Shown in pieces: positions 53,681 to 63,333 of a stretch of DNA of 64,000 bases. A program made the position numbers and the translations under genes. The stretch's first letter is position 1. Each line of letters begins with the position of its first letter. Under the pieces are notes generated by a model. The model was not told the origin of the DNA. It did no database searches and was given only the letters and a program-made list of their open reading frames with translations. Source of the stretch: Massilia sp. CF038 (GTDB lineage: Bacteria; Pseudomonadota; Gammaproteobacteria; Burkholderiales; Burkholderiaceae_D); NCBI RefSeq assembly GCF_900129765.1, contig NZ_FQWU01000003.1, forward strand, positions 62,001-126,000, in the 5' to 3' direction.

Positions 53681-53736
53681 GAACGGTTCAGCTTTGCAAA
53701 GCTGAACTCCTTAGTCGATCACAAGGAATTTCATCG
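53681..53736. repeat. Direct repeat, copy 2: actual HD-GYP 3' end
   Basis: Second 56-nt copy. It contains the last codons and stop of the HD-GYP gene (MKFLVID) plus the same 22-bp palindrome (53686-53707), which may act as a weak bidirectional terminator between the convergent GGDEF and HD-GYP genes. Both differences from copy 1 are synonymous (AAA/AAG and TTC/TTT). Confidence 0.85.
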
Positions 53737-54931
53737 CGTCGACATTCCACTTCTGCGGCGATTCCGGCCGCACAATCTTGTCACCGCCGCCAAAGCCCAA
53801 CGCCTTGGACAAATCCACGGTTTGCGGCTTGACGTAGGTATTGCGCTTGGTGTCGAAGAACACGTTCACCTTTGGCGCCAGCAAATTGGTTTCGTGCGGC
53901 TCAATCACCACGCCCAGCCGGCCTGATTCCAGCATCACCATGGTGCCCACTGGATAGATCCCCACGCAGCGCATGAATTCCTGGGCGAACACAGGATTGA
54001 AGTGGAACTTGCTCCACTCATAAATTTTGCGCAAGGCTTCCGCCGCCGAGACACCCTTGTGATAGCAGCGGTCGGCCGTAATCGCGTCATACACATCGAC
54101 AATGGCTGCCATCTGCGCCAGCTCGCTGATGCTGCCCTCACCTTGCTTGTCGGGATACCCGCTGGCGTCGCGCCGCTCATGGTGGTGCAAGGTGATGTCG
54201 AGCGGAATGGGGCCGACCTCGGGCGACCTCAGCAAGATGTCATAGCCATCGCGTGGATGCTTCTTGACGATGTCGAATTCTTCATCCGTCAGCCGCCCGG
54301 GCTTGTTCAGAATGTGGTCCGGGATCAGTGCCTTGCCTGTGTCGTGCAGCAGGCCGCCCAGCCCGGCCTGGTAAGTCGTTTCGGCATCCATCTTGCGCGA
54401 ACGGCAGAAGGCAACCAGCAAGGTGCAGACACTGACGGAATGCAGGAAAGTGTAGTCATCCTTGTTCTTGATGCGCAGCATGCCGGTCAGGGCGCCGGGG
54501 TTGCGTAGAATTGATTCGGTGATGCTCTCGACCACGGGTGACACCTGGTCCAGCTCGATTGCCTTGCCCAGCCGCGCATCCTGCATCACCGTACGCACCA
54601 GACCCGAAGCCTGATGCCGGATCTGCGCCGCACGGCGCAATTCCTCCCCCAGCGACACGCGCGTGACGATCACGGGCTGTATGGCAATCTGCACCAGCTC
54701 GGATTCAAGCTGCGCATTTGATTCTTCCAGCGTGGGGGCATCCTGCACATCGAGACCCTTGTCGCTGTCGATCACCACATCGTGGATACCGGCATCGATG
54801 ATCTTGCGGATTTCGTCATCCTTGGTGATCAGGAAGCGCTGACGGATGAACGGATGGGTCATCCAGTCACAACTCAGATCGTGGATGTACATACCTACTA
54901 GTAGTTGCGACGAATCGACTTTTTTCAGCAT
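53711..54931 (-). CDS. HD-GYP domain c-di-GMP phosphodiesterase
   Basis: Probable enzyme that breaks down cyclic di-GMP. It has 406 aa. An N-terminal DUF3391 region (residues 1-130: KVDSSQLLVGMYIHDLSCDW) is followed by the HD-GYP domain: GLLHDTGKALIPDHILNKPG, a later His in VKKHPRDGYDILL, and HHERRDASGYP, which keeps the GYP triad although the usual DGSGYP Gly is Ala. The protein is cytosolic. It is convergent with the diguanylate cyclase gene; together they can set the c-di-GMP level beside the tad pilus. Confidence 0.95.
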   Translation of the reverse strand: MLKKVDSSQLLVGMYIHDLSCDWMTHPFIRQRFLITKDDEIRKIIDAGIHDVVIDSDKGLDVQDAPTLEESNAQLESELVQIAIQPVIVTRVSLGEELRRAAQIRHQASGLVRTVMQDARLGKAIELDQVSPVVESITESILRNPGALTGMLRIKNKDDYTFLHSVSVCTLLVAFCRSRKMDAETTYQAGLGGLLHDTGKALIPDHILNKPGRLTDEEFDIVKKHPRDGYDILLRSPEVGPIPLDITLHHHERRDASGYPDKQGEGSISELAQMAAIVDVYDAITADRCYHKGVSAAEALRKIYEWSKFHFNPVFAQEFMRCVGIYPVGTMVMLESGRLGVVIEPHETNLLAPKVNVFFDTKRNTYVKPQTVDLSKALGFGGGDKIVRPESPQKWNVDAMKFLVID

Positions 54932-55055
54932 GTCATGCCCGGCTGTGCTTTAATCACTGCAACGTGAAGAGTGCGTTTCTTTTAAGAACTTTAAGTTTCC
55001 ATTTTACATTAAAAATTAGTGTTGATCCTCAGCGACAACATTAGCACGAACTTCC

Positions 55056-55988
55056 ATGGAATTACGCCAGCTCCGCTATTTTGTTGCCATTGTCGACCAC
55101 GGTTCCTTATCCAAGGCGGCCCTGGTATTGCATGTTGCGCAGCCGGCCCTGACCCAGCAATTGCGTCAGCTGGAAGAAGAGCTGGGCGCCCAGCTGCTGC
55201 ACCGCTCCGCCCAGGGCGTGCTCAGCACGGACGCTGGCAAGGTATTTTATGAACACGCGCAGGCCATCCTGAAGCAGGTCAGCGACGCGCGTTCCGCAGT
55301 GACCCAGTCGGCCACGCGCCCGTCCGGCAGCGTCACGCTGGGGCTGCCGCACAGCATTTCTGGCGCGCTGGCCCTGCCCTTGCTGATGGCCGCCCGCGCC
55401 AACTATCCTGAGATTACCCTGCAGCTGACGGAAGAACTGTCGGGCAACCTGCTGGAACAACTGAAATCGGGCCGCATCAATCTGGCTGTGCTGTTCGACG
55501 ATGGTCAGCTCAGCCCGTTTGCAAGTACACCGCTGGTGGAAGAGACACTGATGTTCATTTGCCGTGCCGGTTCGCGCCCTGCCCCTGAACATGGTGAAGT
55601 GCGGCTGGCCGAAGCGCTGGCCACAACCTTGATTTTGCCGGCCCAGCAGCAAGGCGTGCGCCCCCGCATCGAAAGCGTGGCCCGTGGCGCTGGCCTGGCG
55701 CTGGGCCCGGTCATCGAAATCAACTCGATTGCGATTTTGAAGTCGGCATTGCTGGCAGACATGGGCGCCACCATCCTGCCGCTGGCCCCCTTGCTGACCG
55801 AGGTCGGCAGCGGCGCCCTGCAGGCCTGGCCCATCAGCGATCCGCCAATCGCCCGCAGCGTCACCCTGTGCGCCTCCAAGAACATTCCACTGACCAATGC
55901 GGCCGCTGCCGTCAGCCGGCTGGTGCATCAGGTGACGCGCGATCTGTGCGACAGCGGCACCTGGATCGGCGCAAGATTGCCTGATTAA
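55056..55988 (+). CDS. LysR-family transcriptional regulator
   Basis: 310 aa. The N-terminal winged helix is MELRQLRYFVAIVDHGSLSKAALVLHVAQPALTQQLRQLEEELG, with the recognition helix around residues 30-50. The effector domain begins at about 90 (GSVTLGLPHSISGALALPLL). The pattern resembles the Nac/Cbl-like branch, but the effector is unknown. It is transcribed towards the oxidoreductase gene on the same strand, 229 nt away, and is a candidate regulator of it. Confidence 0.92.
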   Translation: MELRQLRYFVAIVDHGSLSKAALVLHVAQPALTQQLRQLEEELGAQLLHRSAQGVLSTDAGKVFYEHAQAILKQVSDARSAVTQSATRPSGSVTLGLPHSISGALALPLLMAARANYPEITLQLTEELSGNLLEQLKSGRINLAVLFDDGQLSPFASTPLVEETLMFICRAGSRPAPEHGEVRLAEALATTLILPAQQQGVRPRIESVARGAGLALGPVIEINSIAILKSALLADMGATILPLAPLLTEVGSGALQAWPISDPPIARSVTLCASKNIPLTNAAAAVSRLVHQVTRDLCDSGTWIGARLPD

Positions 55989-56217
55989 AAGGCAGCAAGC
56001 TGAGCCGGCCCGGCAGGCCATCGTTTTTTCTTATACCCCTATCCCGAATCGCTATTTCCCCTTCTGGCGACAAGGACATACACTCCACGCCTCAGGTAAA
56101 ACCCGCGTGGTCTGCCTGTAAAATAGTCGTACCCACGACGCCCTGCCCTGCCATTCCGGCGCCTACCCGGCGCCCTCGTGACGGGGGAAATTCCCGAATA
56201 CCCTTTGGAGCCTCACC
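55989..56217 (+). other. Gap between LysR and oxidoreductase genes
   Basis: 229 nt that hold the likely oxidoreductase promoter (TAAAAT near 56118) and a GGAG ribosome binding site before ATG 56218. No terminator-like hairpin with a T-run was seen, so read-through from the LysR gene is possible. Confidence 0.35.
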
Positions 56218-59200
56218 ATGCCAGATACCACGGCGACCCAACCTGTCAGCGCGCAGGATGTCTCGAACCGCCTGACCACCGTCAGCCTCGACGATAAATA
56301 CACTGCGACTTCAGGCAATATTTTCCTCTCAGGTATCCAGGCGCTGGTGCGCCTCCCGATGATGCAGCGCGAGCGTGACCTTGCCGCCGGGCTCAACACG
56401 GCCGGTTTCATCTCCGGCTATCGCGGCTCCCCACTGGGCGGGCTGGACGAGAACCTGTGGAAAGCCAAGGGCCACCTTGAAGCCCACCACGTGCAGTTCG
56501 TCCCCGGCGTCAACGAAGACCTGGCCGCCACGGCCGTGTGGGGTTCGCAGACGGTGGACCTGATCGGCCCGGCCAAGTACGACGGCGTGTTTGCCATGTG
56601 GTACGGCAAAGGCCCGGGCGTGGACCGTTGCGGCGACGTTTTCAAGCACATGAACCATGCGGGCACGGCCAAGCATGGCGGCGTGCTGCTGATCGCGGGC
56701 GACGACCACGGCGCTTACTCGTCGACGCTGCCACACCAGTCCGACCACATCTTCTCGGCTTGCATGGTGCCGCTGCTGTACCCATGCAATGTGCAGGAGT
56801 ATCTGGATCTGGGCGTGCATGGCTGGGCCATGTCGCGCTTTTCGGGCTGCACGGTCGCCTTCAAGGCGCTGGCCGACACGGTCGAATCGAGCGCCTCGGT
56901 GGACGCCAATCCGCACCGCGTGCAAGTGAAAATCCCGAAAGATTTTGTGATGCCAGAAGGCGGCCTGAATGCCCGCCTCTCGTCCGACCCGCTGGGACTG
57001 CAGGCGCGCAAGCAGGAAGCGCTGATGCAGGACTACAAAATCTACGCCGCGCTGGCTTATGCGCGCGAGAACAAGCTCAATCACACCACGATCGACAGCG
57101 CCAACGCCAAGCTGGGCATCATCGCTTCGGGCAAATCCTACCTGGACGTGCTGGAAGCGCTGGAAGAACTGGGCATCGACGAAAAAATGGCAGCCGACGT
57201 CGGCCTGCGCCTGTTCAAGGTCGCCATGCCATGGCCACTGGAGCCGGACAGCGTGCGCGAATTTGCCCAGGGCCTGGATGAAATCCTGGTGGTGGAGGAA
57301 AAGCGCCAGATCGTCGAATATCAGCTCAAGGAGCAGCTGTACAACTGGCGCGACGACGTACGCCCACGCGTGATCGGCAAGTTCGACGAAAAAGGCGAAT
57401 GGGTCGCGCCGCGCGGCGAATGGCTGCTCACTTCCAAGGCCGACTTCTCGGTCTCGCAAGTGGCGCGCGTGATCGCCTCGCGCGTGTCGCGCCTGATCAC
57501 CGATGAAAAAACCTGCGACCTGATCAAGGCCCGCCTGACCTTCCTGGACGCGAAAGACGCGGTCCTGAAAAAGGCCATCAACACGCCGTTCCGTCCTGCC
57601 TTCTACTGCTCCGGCTGCCCGCACAATACCTCGACCAAGGTCCCGGAAGGCAGCTTCGCGCTGGCCGGTATTGGCTGCCACGTGATGGCAACCGCGATCT
57701 ACCCCGAGATGAACAAGCTGACCACCCACATGGGCGGCGAAGGCGCGCCATGGATCGGCCAGCAGGCGTTCTCCAAGGTGCCGCACGTGTTCCAGAATCT
57801 GGGCGACGGCACCTACTTCCACTCCGGTTACCTGGCCATCCGCGCCACCGTGGCGGCCAAGGTCAACATGACCTACAAAATTCTGTACAACGATGCCGTG
57901 GCCATGACGGGCGGCCAGCCGGTGGACGGCCAGACTTCGGTGCCGATGATCGCCCAGCAGATGGCTGCCGAAGGGGTCAAGCGCATCGCGCTGGTGACGG
58001 AAGATCTGTCGCGCTACACCGACCGCAGCGCACTGCCAACCATCGTCAGCCTGCACGACCGCAAGGAGATGGATGCCGTGCAGCGTGAGCTGCGCGAAGT
58101 CGAAGGCGTGTCGGTCATCATTTACGACCAGACCTGCGCCGCCGAAAAACGCCGCCGCCGCAAAAAAGGCGAGTTCCCCGACCCGAACAAGCGCATGGTC
58201 ATCAACGACGCTGTCTGCGAAGGCTGTGGCGACTGCGGCATTCAGTCGAACTGCGTCTCGATTCTGCCAAAGGAAACGGAATTCGGGCGCAAGCGCACCA
58301 TTGACCAGTCGTCCTGCAACAAGGACTACTCGTGCGTGAAGGGCTTCTGCCCATCGTTCGTCACGGTCGAAGGCGGCTCCCTGAAAAAGACCCGCACTGG
58401 CGTCACCAAGAATAACCAGGATGACGGCTTTGGCGCGCTGCCCGAGCCGAAACTGCCAAGCATCGAGCAGCCATACAACATTCTGATCAACGGCATCGGC
58501 GGCACCGGCGTGATTACCGTTGGCGCGCTGATGGGCATGGCCGCCCACCTCGAAGGCAAGGGCGCGTCGGTGCTGGACATGACCGGCATGTCGCAGAAAA
58601 ACGGCTCCGTCACCTCGCACGTGAAGGTGGCACGTTCGCCGGCCCACCTGCGCGCGCAGCGCATCGCCACTGGCGAGGCCGACCTGATTCTCGGCTGCGA
58701 CATGCTGACCGCAGGCGCGCAGGATGCAATTTCCAAAATGCGTCCGGGCCGCACCCTGGCCGTGGTCAATCTGCACGAGCAGCCACCAGGCACCTTCGCC
58801 CAGAACGCCGACTGGCAGTATCCGGTGGAAGACGTGCGCGCGCTGATCGTGGAATCGGTGGGCGGACCTGATGCGGCCGACTTCATCGACGCCACCAAGC
58901 TGGCCACCGCGCTGATGGGCGACTCGATTGCCGCCAACCTGTTCATGCTCGGTTACGCATGGCAGAAAGGCCGCATTCCCTTGAGCGAAGCGGCGCTGCT
59001 GCGTGCGATCGAGCTGAATGGCGTTGGGATTGAATCGAACAAGAAGAGCTTCCTGTGGGGCCGCCGCGCCGCCGTCGATCTGAAGCGCGTGGAAAAAGTC
59101 GCCACGCCGACCCAGGCCATCGTGGTGCAGATGCCGCAGTCGCTGGAAAACGTGATCAAGAAGCGCGTCGAATTCCTGACCGCGTACCAGGATGCTGCCT

Positions 59201-59778
59201 ACGCTGCGCGTTACGAAGATCTGGTGGCCAAGGTGCGCAAGGCCGAAACGGCCCAGGGCCTGGGCAACAAGCTCTCGACCGCCGTGGCCAAGTACTACTT
59301 CAAGCTGATGGCGTACAAGGATGAATACGAAGTGGCGCGTCTGTACACCGACGGCAAATTCGTCGAGCAGCTGCAGTCCCAGTTCGAAGGCAACTTCTCG
59401 GTCAAGTTCAACCTGGCGCCGCCACTGCTGGCCAAGAAGGATGCCAAAGGCCACCTGGTCAAGGCGGAATTCGGTTCGTGGATGTGGAGCGCGTTCAAGC
59501 TGCTGGCCAAGTTCAAGGGCCTGCGCGGTGGCGCACTCGATATTTTTGGCTACACTGAAGAGCGCAAGATGGAGCGCGCGCTGATTGTGGAATATCGCGA
59601 GATGGTTGAAGGTCTGATTGCCGGTCTGAGCGCCGAGAATCACGCGACGGCCGTGGAGCTGGCCAATCTGCCGGAGCAGATTCGCGGGTTTGGCCACGTC
59701 AAAGAGAAGAATGTGGCGGCATTCCGGGTTGCCAAAGCGCGCTTGCTCGGCGGCGCCTCCAACCAGCACGCAGCCTAA
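56218..59778 (+). CDS. Indolepyruvate ferredoxin oxidoreductase, fused alpha-beta-gamma type
   Basis: Thiamine-diphosphate enzyme that oxidatively decarboxylates aryl or branched 2-oxoacids to acyl-CoA, reducing an iron-sulfur acceptor. It has 1186 aa, the size of the fused proteobacterial form. The pyrimidine-binding part covers about residues 40-400 (GFISGYRGSPLGGLDENLW; VNEDLAATAVWGSQ). A CSGCPHNTS motif lies at about 464, followed by the ThDP-binding part (GIGCHVMATA; MGGEGAPWIGQQAF; LGDGTYFHSG). A [4Fe-4S] segment has C-x2-C-x2-C-x4-C (AVCEGCGDCGIQSNC) at about 665. The gamma-like domain starts at about 755 (NILINGIGGTGVITVGALMG). No separate ferredoxin gene is nearby. REP-like copy B follows directly. 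Confidence 0.93.
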   Translation: MPDTTATQPVSAQDVSNRLTTVSLDDKYTATSGNIFLSGIQALVRLPMMQRERDLAAGLNTAGFISGYRGSPLGGLDENLWKAKGHLEAHHVQFVPGVNEDLAATAVWGSQTVDLIGPAKYDGVFAMWYGKGPGVDRCGDVFKHMNHAGTAKHGGVLLIAGDDHGAYSSTLPHQSDHIFSACMVPLLYPCNVQEYLDLGVHGWAMSRFSGCTVAFKALADTVESSASVDANPHRVQVKIPKDFVMPEGGLNARLSSDPLGLQARKQEALMQDYKIYAALAYARENKLNHTTIDSANAKLGIIASGKSYLDVLEALEELGIDEKMAADVGLRLFKVAMPWPLEPDSVREFAQGLDEILVVEEKRQIVEYQLKEQLYNWRDDVRPRVIGKFDEKGEWVAPRGEWLLTSKADFSVSQVARVIASRVSRLITDEKTCDLIKARLTFLDAKDAVLKKAINTPFRPAFYCSGCPHNTSTKVPEGSFALAGIGCHVMATAIYPEMNKLTTHMGGEGAPWIGQQAFSKVPHVFQNLGDGTYFHSGYLAIRATVAAKVNMTYKILYNDAVAMTGGQPVDGQTSVPMIAQQMAAEGVKRIALVTEDLSRYTDRSALPTIVSLHDRKEMDAVQRELREVEGVSVIIYDQTCAAEKRRRRKKGEFPDPNKRMVINDAVCEGCGDCGIQSNCVSILPKETEFGRKRTIDQSSCNKDYSCVKGFCPSFVTVEGGSLKKTRTGVTKNNQDDGFGALPEPKLPSIEQPYNILINGIGGTGVITVGALMGMAAHLEGKGASVLDMTGMSQKNGSVTSHVKVARSPAHLRAQRIATGEADLILGCDMLTAGAQDAISKMRPGRTLAVVNLHEQPPGTFAQNADWQYPVEDVRALIVESVGGPDAADFIDATKLATALMGDSIAANLFMLGYAWQKGRIPLSEAALLRAIELNGVGIESNKKSFLWGRRAAVDLKRVEKVATPTQAIVVQMPQSLENVIKKRVEFLTAYQDAAYAARYEDLVAKVRKAETAQGLGNKLSTAVAKYYFKLMAYKDEYEVARLYTDGKFVEQLQSQFEGNFSVKFNLAPPLLAKKDAKGHLVKAEFGSWMWSAFKLLAKFKGLRGGALDIFGYTEERKMERALIVEYREMVEGLIAGLSAENHATAVELANLPEQIRGFGHVKEKNVAAFRVAKARLLGGASNQHAA

Positions 59779-59780
59779 AC

Positions 59781-59867
59781 ACATCGCCCTCGCGGAGGCG
59801 GGGGCCTATAGCGTACCGAACAACTTCGGTGACGTGGAATGGGCCCCCGCCTTCGCGAGGGCGATGT
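59781..59867. repeat. REP-like palindromic element, copy B
   Basis: Arms 59781-59806 (ACATCGCCCTCGCGGAGG...) and 59842-59867, one mismatch. The loop contains CCGAAcaacTTCGG and GACGTGGAA, related to copies A and C. It starts 2 nt after the oxidoreductase stop. Confidence 0.9.
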
Positions 59868-59877
59868 GGTGGTTTGC

Positions 59878-59906
59878 TTGACGTTAACGTAAACGTCATA
59901 TACCGT
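59878..59906 (+). promoter_or_regulatory. Near-palindromic operator and promoter of icmF
   Basis: TGACGTT-a-ACGT-a-AACGTCA (59879-59898) is a 20-bp imperfect palindrome with only one mismatched pair. It overlaps a -35-like TTGACG (59878) and a -10-like TATACC/TACCGT (59899-59906), so binding would directly control icmF. The motif resembles MerR-type LiuR sites of acyl-CoA catabolism genes, from memory. Confidence 0.5.
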
Positions 59907-59932
59907 ACCAGTACGATTTCGCAAGGAACATC

Positions 59933-62900
59933 ATGAACGACCTGACTCCCGCCGCCAAACTGAACGTCCCCGATCAACCGAAGCTGGCCAACAAGGTCCG
60001 CTTCGTCACCGCGGCCTCGCTGTTCGACGGCCACGACGCCTCGATCAACATCATGCGCCGCATTTTGCAGTCGAACGGCGTGGAAGTGGTCCACCTGGGC
60101 CACAACCGCTCGGTCGACGAAGTGGTCACCGCCGCGCTGGCCGAAGACGTACAAGGCATCGCCATCTCCAGCTATCAGGGTGGCCACGTCGAATACTTCA
60201 AGTACATGATCGACCTGCTCAAGCAGCGCGGCGGCGCCCACATCAAGGTGTTCGGCGGCGGCGGCGGCGTGATTGTGCCGGACGAAATCGCCGATCTGCA
60301 TGCCTATGGCGTGACCCGCATCTTCAGTCCGGAAGATGGCCAGCGTATGGGCCTGGTCGGCATGATCCAGTCGATGATTCAGGCTTGCGACATCGATCTG
60401 TCGACCTATTCCCCAACCACGTTGGCGCCGCTGCAAACGGGCGACGTGGCTTCGCGCCACCGTCCATTGGCCCAGCTGATCACCGCGCTGGAAAACGAAA
60501 AAGCCTCGCCGGAACTGCGCAAGGCCATCTTTGACGCGGCCGAAGGCTTGTCCGTGCCGACGCTGGGCATCACCGGCACCGGCGGCGCCGGCAAATCCTC
60601 GCTGACTGATGAACTGATCCGCCGCATCCGCCTGGACCAGGGCGACACGGTCAACATCGCCATCATTTCGATTGATCCGTCGCGGCGCAAGTCGGGCGGC
60701 GCGCTGCTGGGCGACCGCATTCGCATGAACGCGATCAATCCCTGGAATGGCGAGGCGCGCGTGTTCATGCGCTCGCTGGCCACGCGCGAAGCCGGATCCG
60801 AAATTTCGCAGGCGCTGCCGGACGTGATCGCCGCCTGCAAAGTGGCCGGCTTTGATCTGGTGATCGTTGAAACCTCCGGCATTGGCCAGGGCGACGCGGC
60901 CATCGTGCCGCACGTGGATGTGTCGATGTACGTGATGACGCCGGAATTTGGCGCAGCCTCGCAGCTGGAAAAAATCGACATGCTCGATTTTGCCGACTTC
61001 ATCGCGATTAATAAATTCGACCGCAAGGGCTCGCAGGACGCCTTGCGCGACGTGGCCAAGCAGTACCAGCGCAACCGCGAAATGTGGAGCAAGCGGCCGG
61101 AAGAAATGCCGGTGTTCGGCACCCAGGCTTCGCGCTTCAATGACGATGGCGTGACCGCGCTGTATCAGGGCCTGCTGCCCAAGCTGGCCGAATTCGGCCT
61201 CAAGACACGGCCGGGCAAGCTGCCAGCATCGGATATCCGCTTCTCCAGTGGCAAGCACGTGATCGTGCCACCCGCACGCGCGCGCTACCTGGCCGAAATT
61301 GCCGACACCGTGCGCGGCTATCACAAAAACACCAGCAAGCAGGTCAAGCTGGCGCGCGAGCGCCAGCAGCTGCAGGAAGCCAAGCGTATGCTGGCTGCGG
61401 CATCCAAGTCGGCCGATTTTGACGATCTGATCACCGAGCGCGATCATGCGCTGGACGCCAACGCCAAGAAGCTGCTGGCCATGTGGCCGGACATGCAGGC
61501 CGCTTACGCTGGCGACGATTATGTGGTCAAGATCCGCGACAAGGAAATCCGCACCCGCCTGATCCAGCACACCCTGTCGGGCACCAAGATCCGCAAGGTG
61601 GCACTGCCCAAGTATGAAGACCACGGCGAAGTGCTGCGCTTCCTGATGCTGGAAAACGTGCCAGGTTCGTTCCCGTTCACGGCCGGCGTGTTCGCGTTCA
61701 AGCGCGAAGGCGAAGACCCGACCCGCATGTTTGCCGGTGAAGGTGACTCGTTCCGCACCAACCGCCGCTTCAAACTGGTTTCAGAAGGCATGGACGCCAA
61801 GCGTTTGTCGACCGCGTTTGACTCGGTGACGCTGTACGGTGCCGATCCGGCACTGCGGCCCGACATTTACGGCAAAGTGGGCAACTCGGGCGTGTCGATC
61901 GCCACGCTGGACGACATGAAGGTGCTGTATGACGGCTTCAACCTGTGCAGCCCGTCGACGTCGGTCTCGATGACGATCAACGGCCCGGCGCCAACCATTC
62001 TGGCGATGTTCATGAATACCGCTATCGATCAGCAGATCGTGCGCTTCGAAGAAGAAAACAAGCGCCAGCCAACCGCGGACGAAAGCGCGAAGATTCGCGC
62101 CTGGGTCCTGCAGAACGTGCGCGGCACGGTGCAGGCCGACATTCTGAAGGAAGACCAGGGGCAGAACACCTGCATCTTCTCGACCGAGTTCTCGCTCAAG
62201 GTGATGGGCGACATTCAGGAATACTTCGTCCACCACCAGGTACGCAACTTCTATTCGGTGTCGATCTCGGGTTACCATATTGCCGAAGCAGGTGCGAACC
62301 CGATTTCGCAGCTGGCGTTCACCCTGTCGAACGGCTTCACATTCGTGGAAGCGTATCTGGCGCGCGGCATGCACATTGACGATTTCGCGCCCAACCTGTC
62401 GTTCTTCTTCAGTAACGGCATGGATCCGGAATACACGGTGCTGGGCCGGGTGGCACGCCGCCTGTGGGCCGTGGCCATGCGCGACAAGTATGGTGCCAAT
62501 GACCGCAGCCAGAAGCTCAAGTACCACATCCAGACGTCGGGCCGTTCGCTGCACGCGCAGGAAATCGACTTCAACGATATCCGCACCACGCTGCAGGCGC
62601 TGATCGCGATCTACGACAACTGCAACAGCCTGCACACCAACGCCTACGATGAAGCGATCACCACGCCGACGGATGAATCGGTCCGGCGCGCGCTGGCAAT
62701 CCAGCTGATCATCAACCGCGAATGGGGCCTGGCCAAGAACGAAAATCCGAACCAGGGTTCGTTCATCATCGATGAACTGACCGACCTGGTGGAAGAAGCG
62801 GTGCTGCAGGAGTTTGAGCGCATCGCTGAACGGGGCGGCGTGCTGGGGGCGATGGAAACCGGTTACCAGCGCGGCAAGATTCAGGAAGAGTCGATGCTGT

Positions 62901-63220
62901 ACGAGCACCAGAAGCACGACGGCACGCTGCCGATCATTGGCGTGAACACCTTCCGCAATCCGAAAGCCAACGACACGCCACAGAAGATCGAACTGGCGCG
63001 CTCCACCGACGATGAAAAGCAGTCGCAGCTCACGCGTCTGGAAGACTTCCATCAGCGCCACGCGGCACAAGCGCCGCAAGCGCTGGCAGCGCTGCAGCAA
63101 GCCGCCATTGACAATGCCAATGTGTTTGAGAAGCTGATGGATGCGGTGCGTGTCTGCTCGCTGGGTCAGATCACCACGGCCTTGTTCGAGGTGGGTGGGC
63201 AGTACCGCCGCAATATGTAA
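59933..63220 (+). CDS. icmF: Fused isobutyryl-CoA mutase IcmF
   Basis: Coenzyme B12-dependent mutase that interconverts isobutyryl-CoA and n-butyryl-CoA, with its own G-protein chaperone. It has 1095 aa in the IcmF order. The B12-binding domain (about 22-150) has [15 protein letters not shown] with the likely cobalt ligand His34. The MeaB-like GTPase (about 205-420) has [17 protein letters not shown] and NKFDRKGS. The linker leads to the large mutase domain (about 560-1095) with [31 protein letters not shown] and the TIM-barrel segment [19 protein letters not shown]. It follows the oxidoreductase on the same strand but has its own operator; REP-like copy C follows. Confidence 0.95.
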   Translation: MNDLTPAAKLNVPDQPKLANKVRFVTAASLFDGHDASINIMRRILQSNGVEVVHLGHNRSVDEVVTAALAEDVQGIAISSYQGGHVEYFKYMIDLLKQRGGAHIKVFGGGGGVIVPDEIADLHAYGVTRIFSPEDGQRMGLVGMIQSMIQACDIDLSTYSPTTLAPLQTGDVASRHRPLAQLITALENEKASPELRKAIFDAAEGLSVPTLGITGTGGAGKSSLTDELIRRIRLDQGDTVNIAIISIDPSRRKSGGALLGDRIRMNAINPWNGEARVFMRSLATREAGSEISQALPDVIAACKVAGFDLVIVETSGIGQGDAAIVPHVDVSMYVMTPEFGAASQLEKIDMLDFADFIAINKFDRKGSQDALRDVAKQYQRNREMWSKRPEEMPVFGTQASRFNDDGVTALYQGLLPKLAEFGLKTRPGKLPASDIRFSSGKHVIVPPARARYLAEIADTVRGYHKNTSKQVKLARERQQLQEAKRMLAAASKSADFDDLITERDHALDANAKKLLAMWPDMQAAYAGDDYVVKIRDKEIRTRLIQHTLSGTKIRKVALPKYEDHGEVLRFLMLENVPGSFPFTAGVFAFKREGEDPTRMFAGEGDSFRTNRRFKLVSEGMDAKRLSTAFDSVTLYGADPALRPDIYGKVGNSGVSIATLDDMKVLYDGFNLCSPSTSVSMTINGPAPTILAMFMNTAIDQQIVRFEEENKRQPTADESAKIRAWVLQNVRGTVQADILKEDQGQNTCIFSTEFSLKVMGDIQEYFVHHQVRNFYSVSISGYHIAEAGANPISQLAFTLSNGFTFVEAYLARGMHIDDFAPNLSFFFSNGMDPEYTVLGRVARRLWAVAMRDKYGANDRSQKLKYHIQTSGRSLHAQEIDFNDIRTTLQALIAIYDNCNSLHTNAYDEAITTPTDESVRRALAIQLIINREWGLAKNENPNQGSFIIDELTDLVEEAVLQEFERIAERGGVLGAMETGYQRGKIQEESMLYEHQKHDGTLPIIGVNTFRNPKANDTPQKIELARSTDDEKQSQLTRLEDFHQRHAAQAPQALAALQQAAIDNANVFEKLMDAVRVCSLGQITTALFEVGGQYRRNM

Positions 63221-63229
63221 TCACCAACC

Positions 63230-63315
63230 ACATCGCCCTCGCGAAGGCGGGGGCCCATACCACTTTGCCGAATTCGGTAACGTGCTATGGGTCCCCGCCT
63301 GCGCGAGGACGATGT
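63230..63315. repeat. REP-like palindromic element, copy C
   Basis: Arms 63230-63258 and 63287-63315 with three mismatches; loop with GCCGAATTCGG and CGTG as in copy A. It lies between convergent icmF (+) and the LacI-type gene (-), 9 nt after the icmF stop. Confidence 0.9.
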
Positions 63316-63333
63316 TATCACTGCTCTCCGTTC

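Noticed and set aside
56329-59784. Very long open frame (1151 codons) on the minus strand opposite the oxidoreductase gene
   Set aside because: It is an antisense shadow caused by high GC codon use; its translation has no family features, while the plus-strand frame has clear motifs.
59699-63100. Two long minus-strand frames opposite icmF
   Set aside because: Shadow frames; the plus-strand protein has all IcmF domains.
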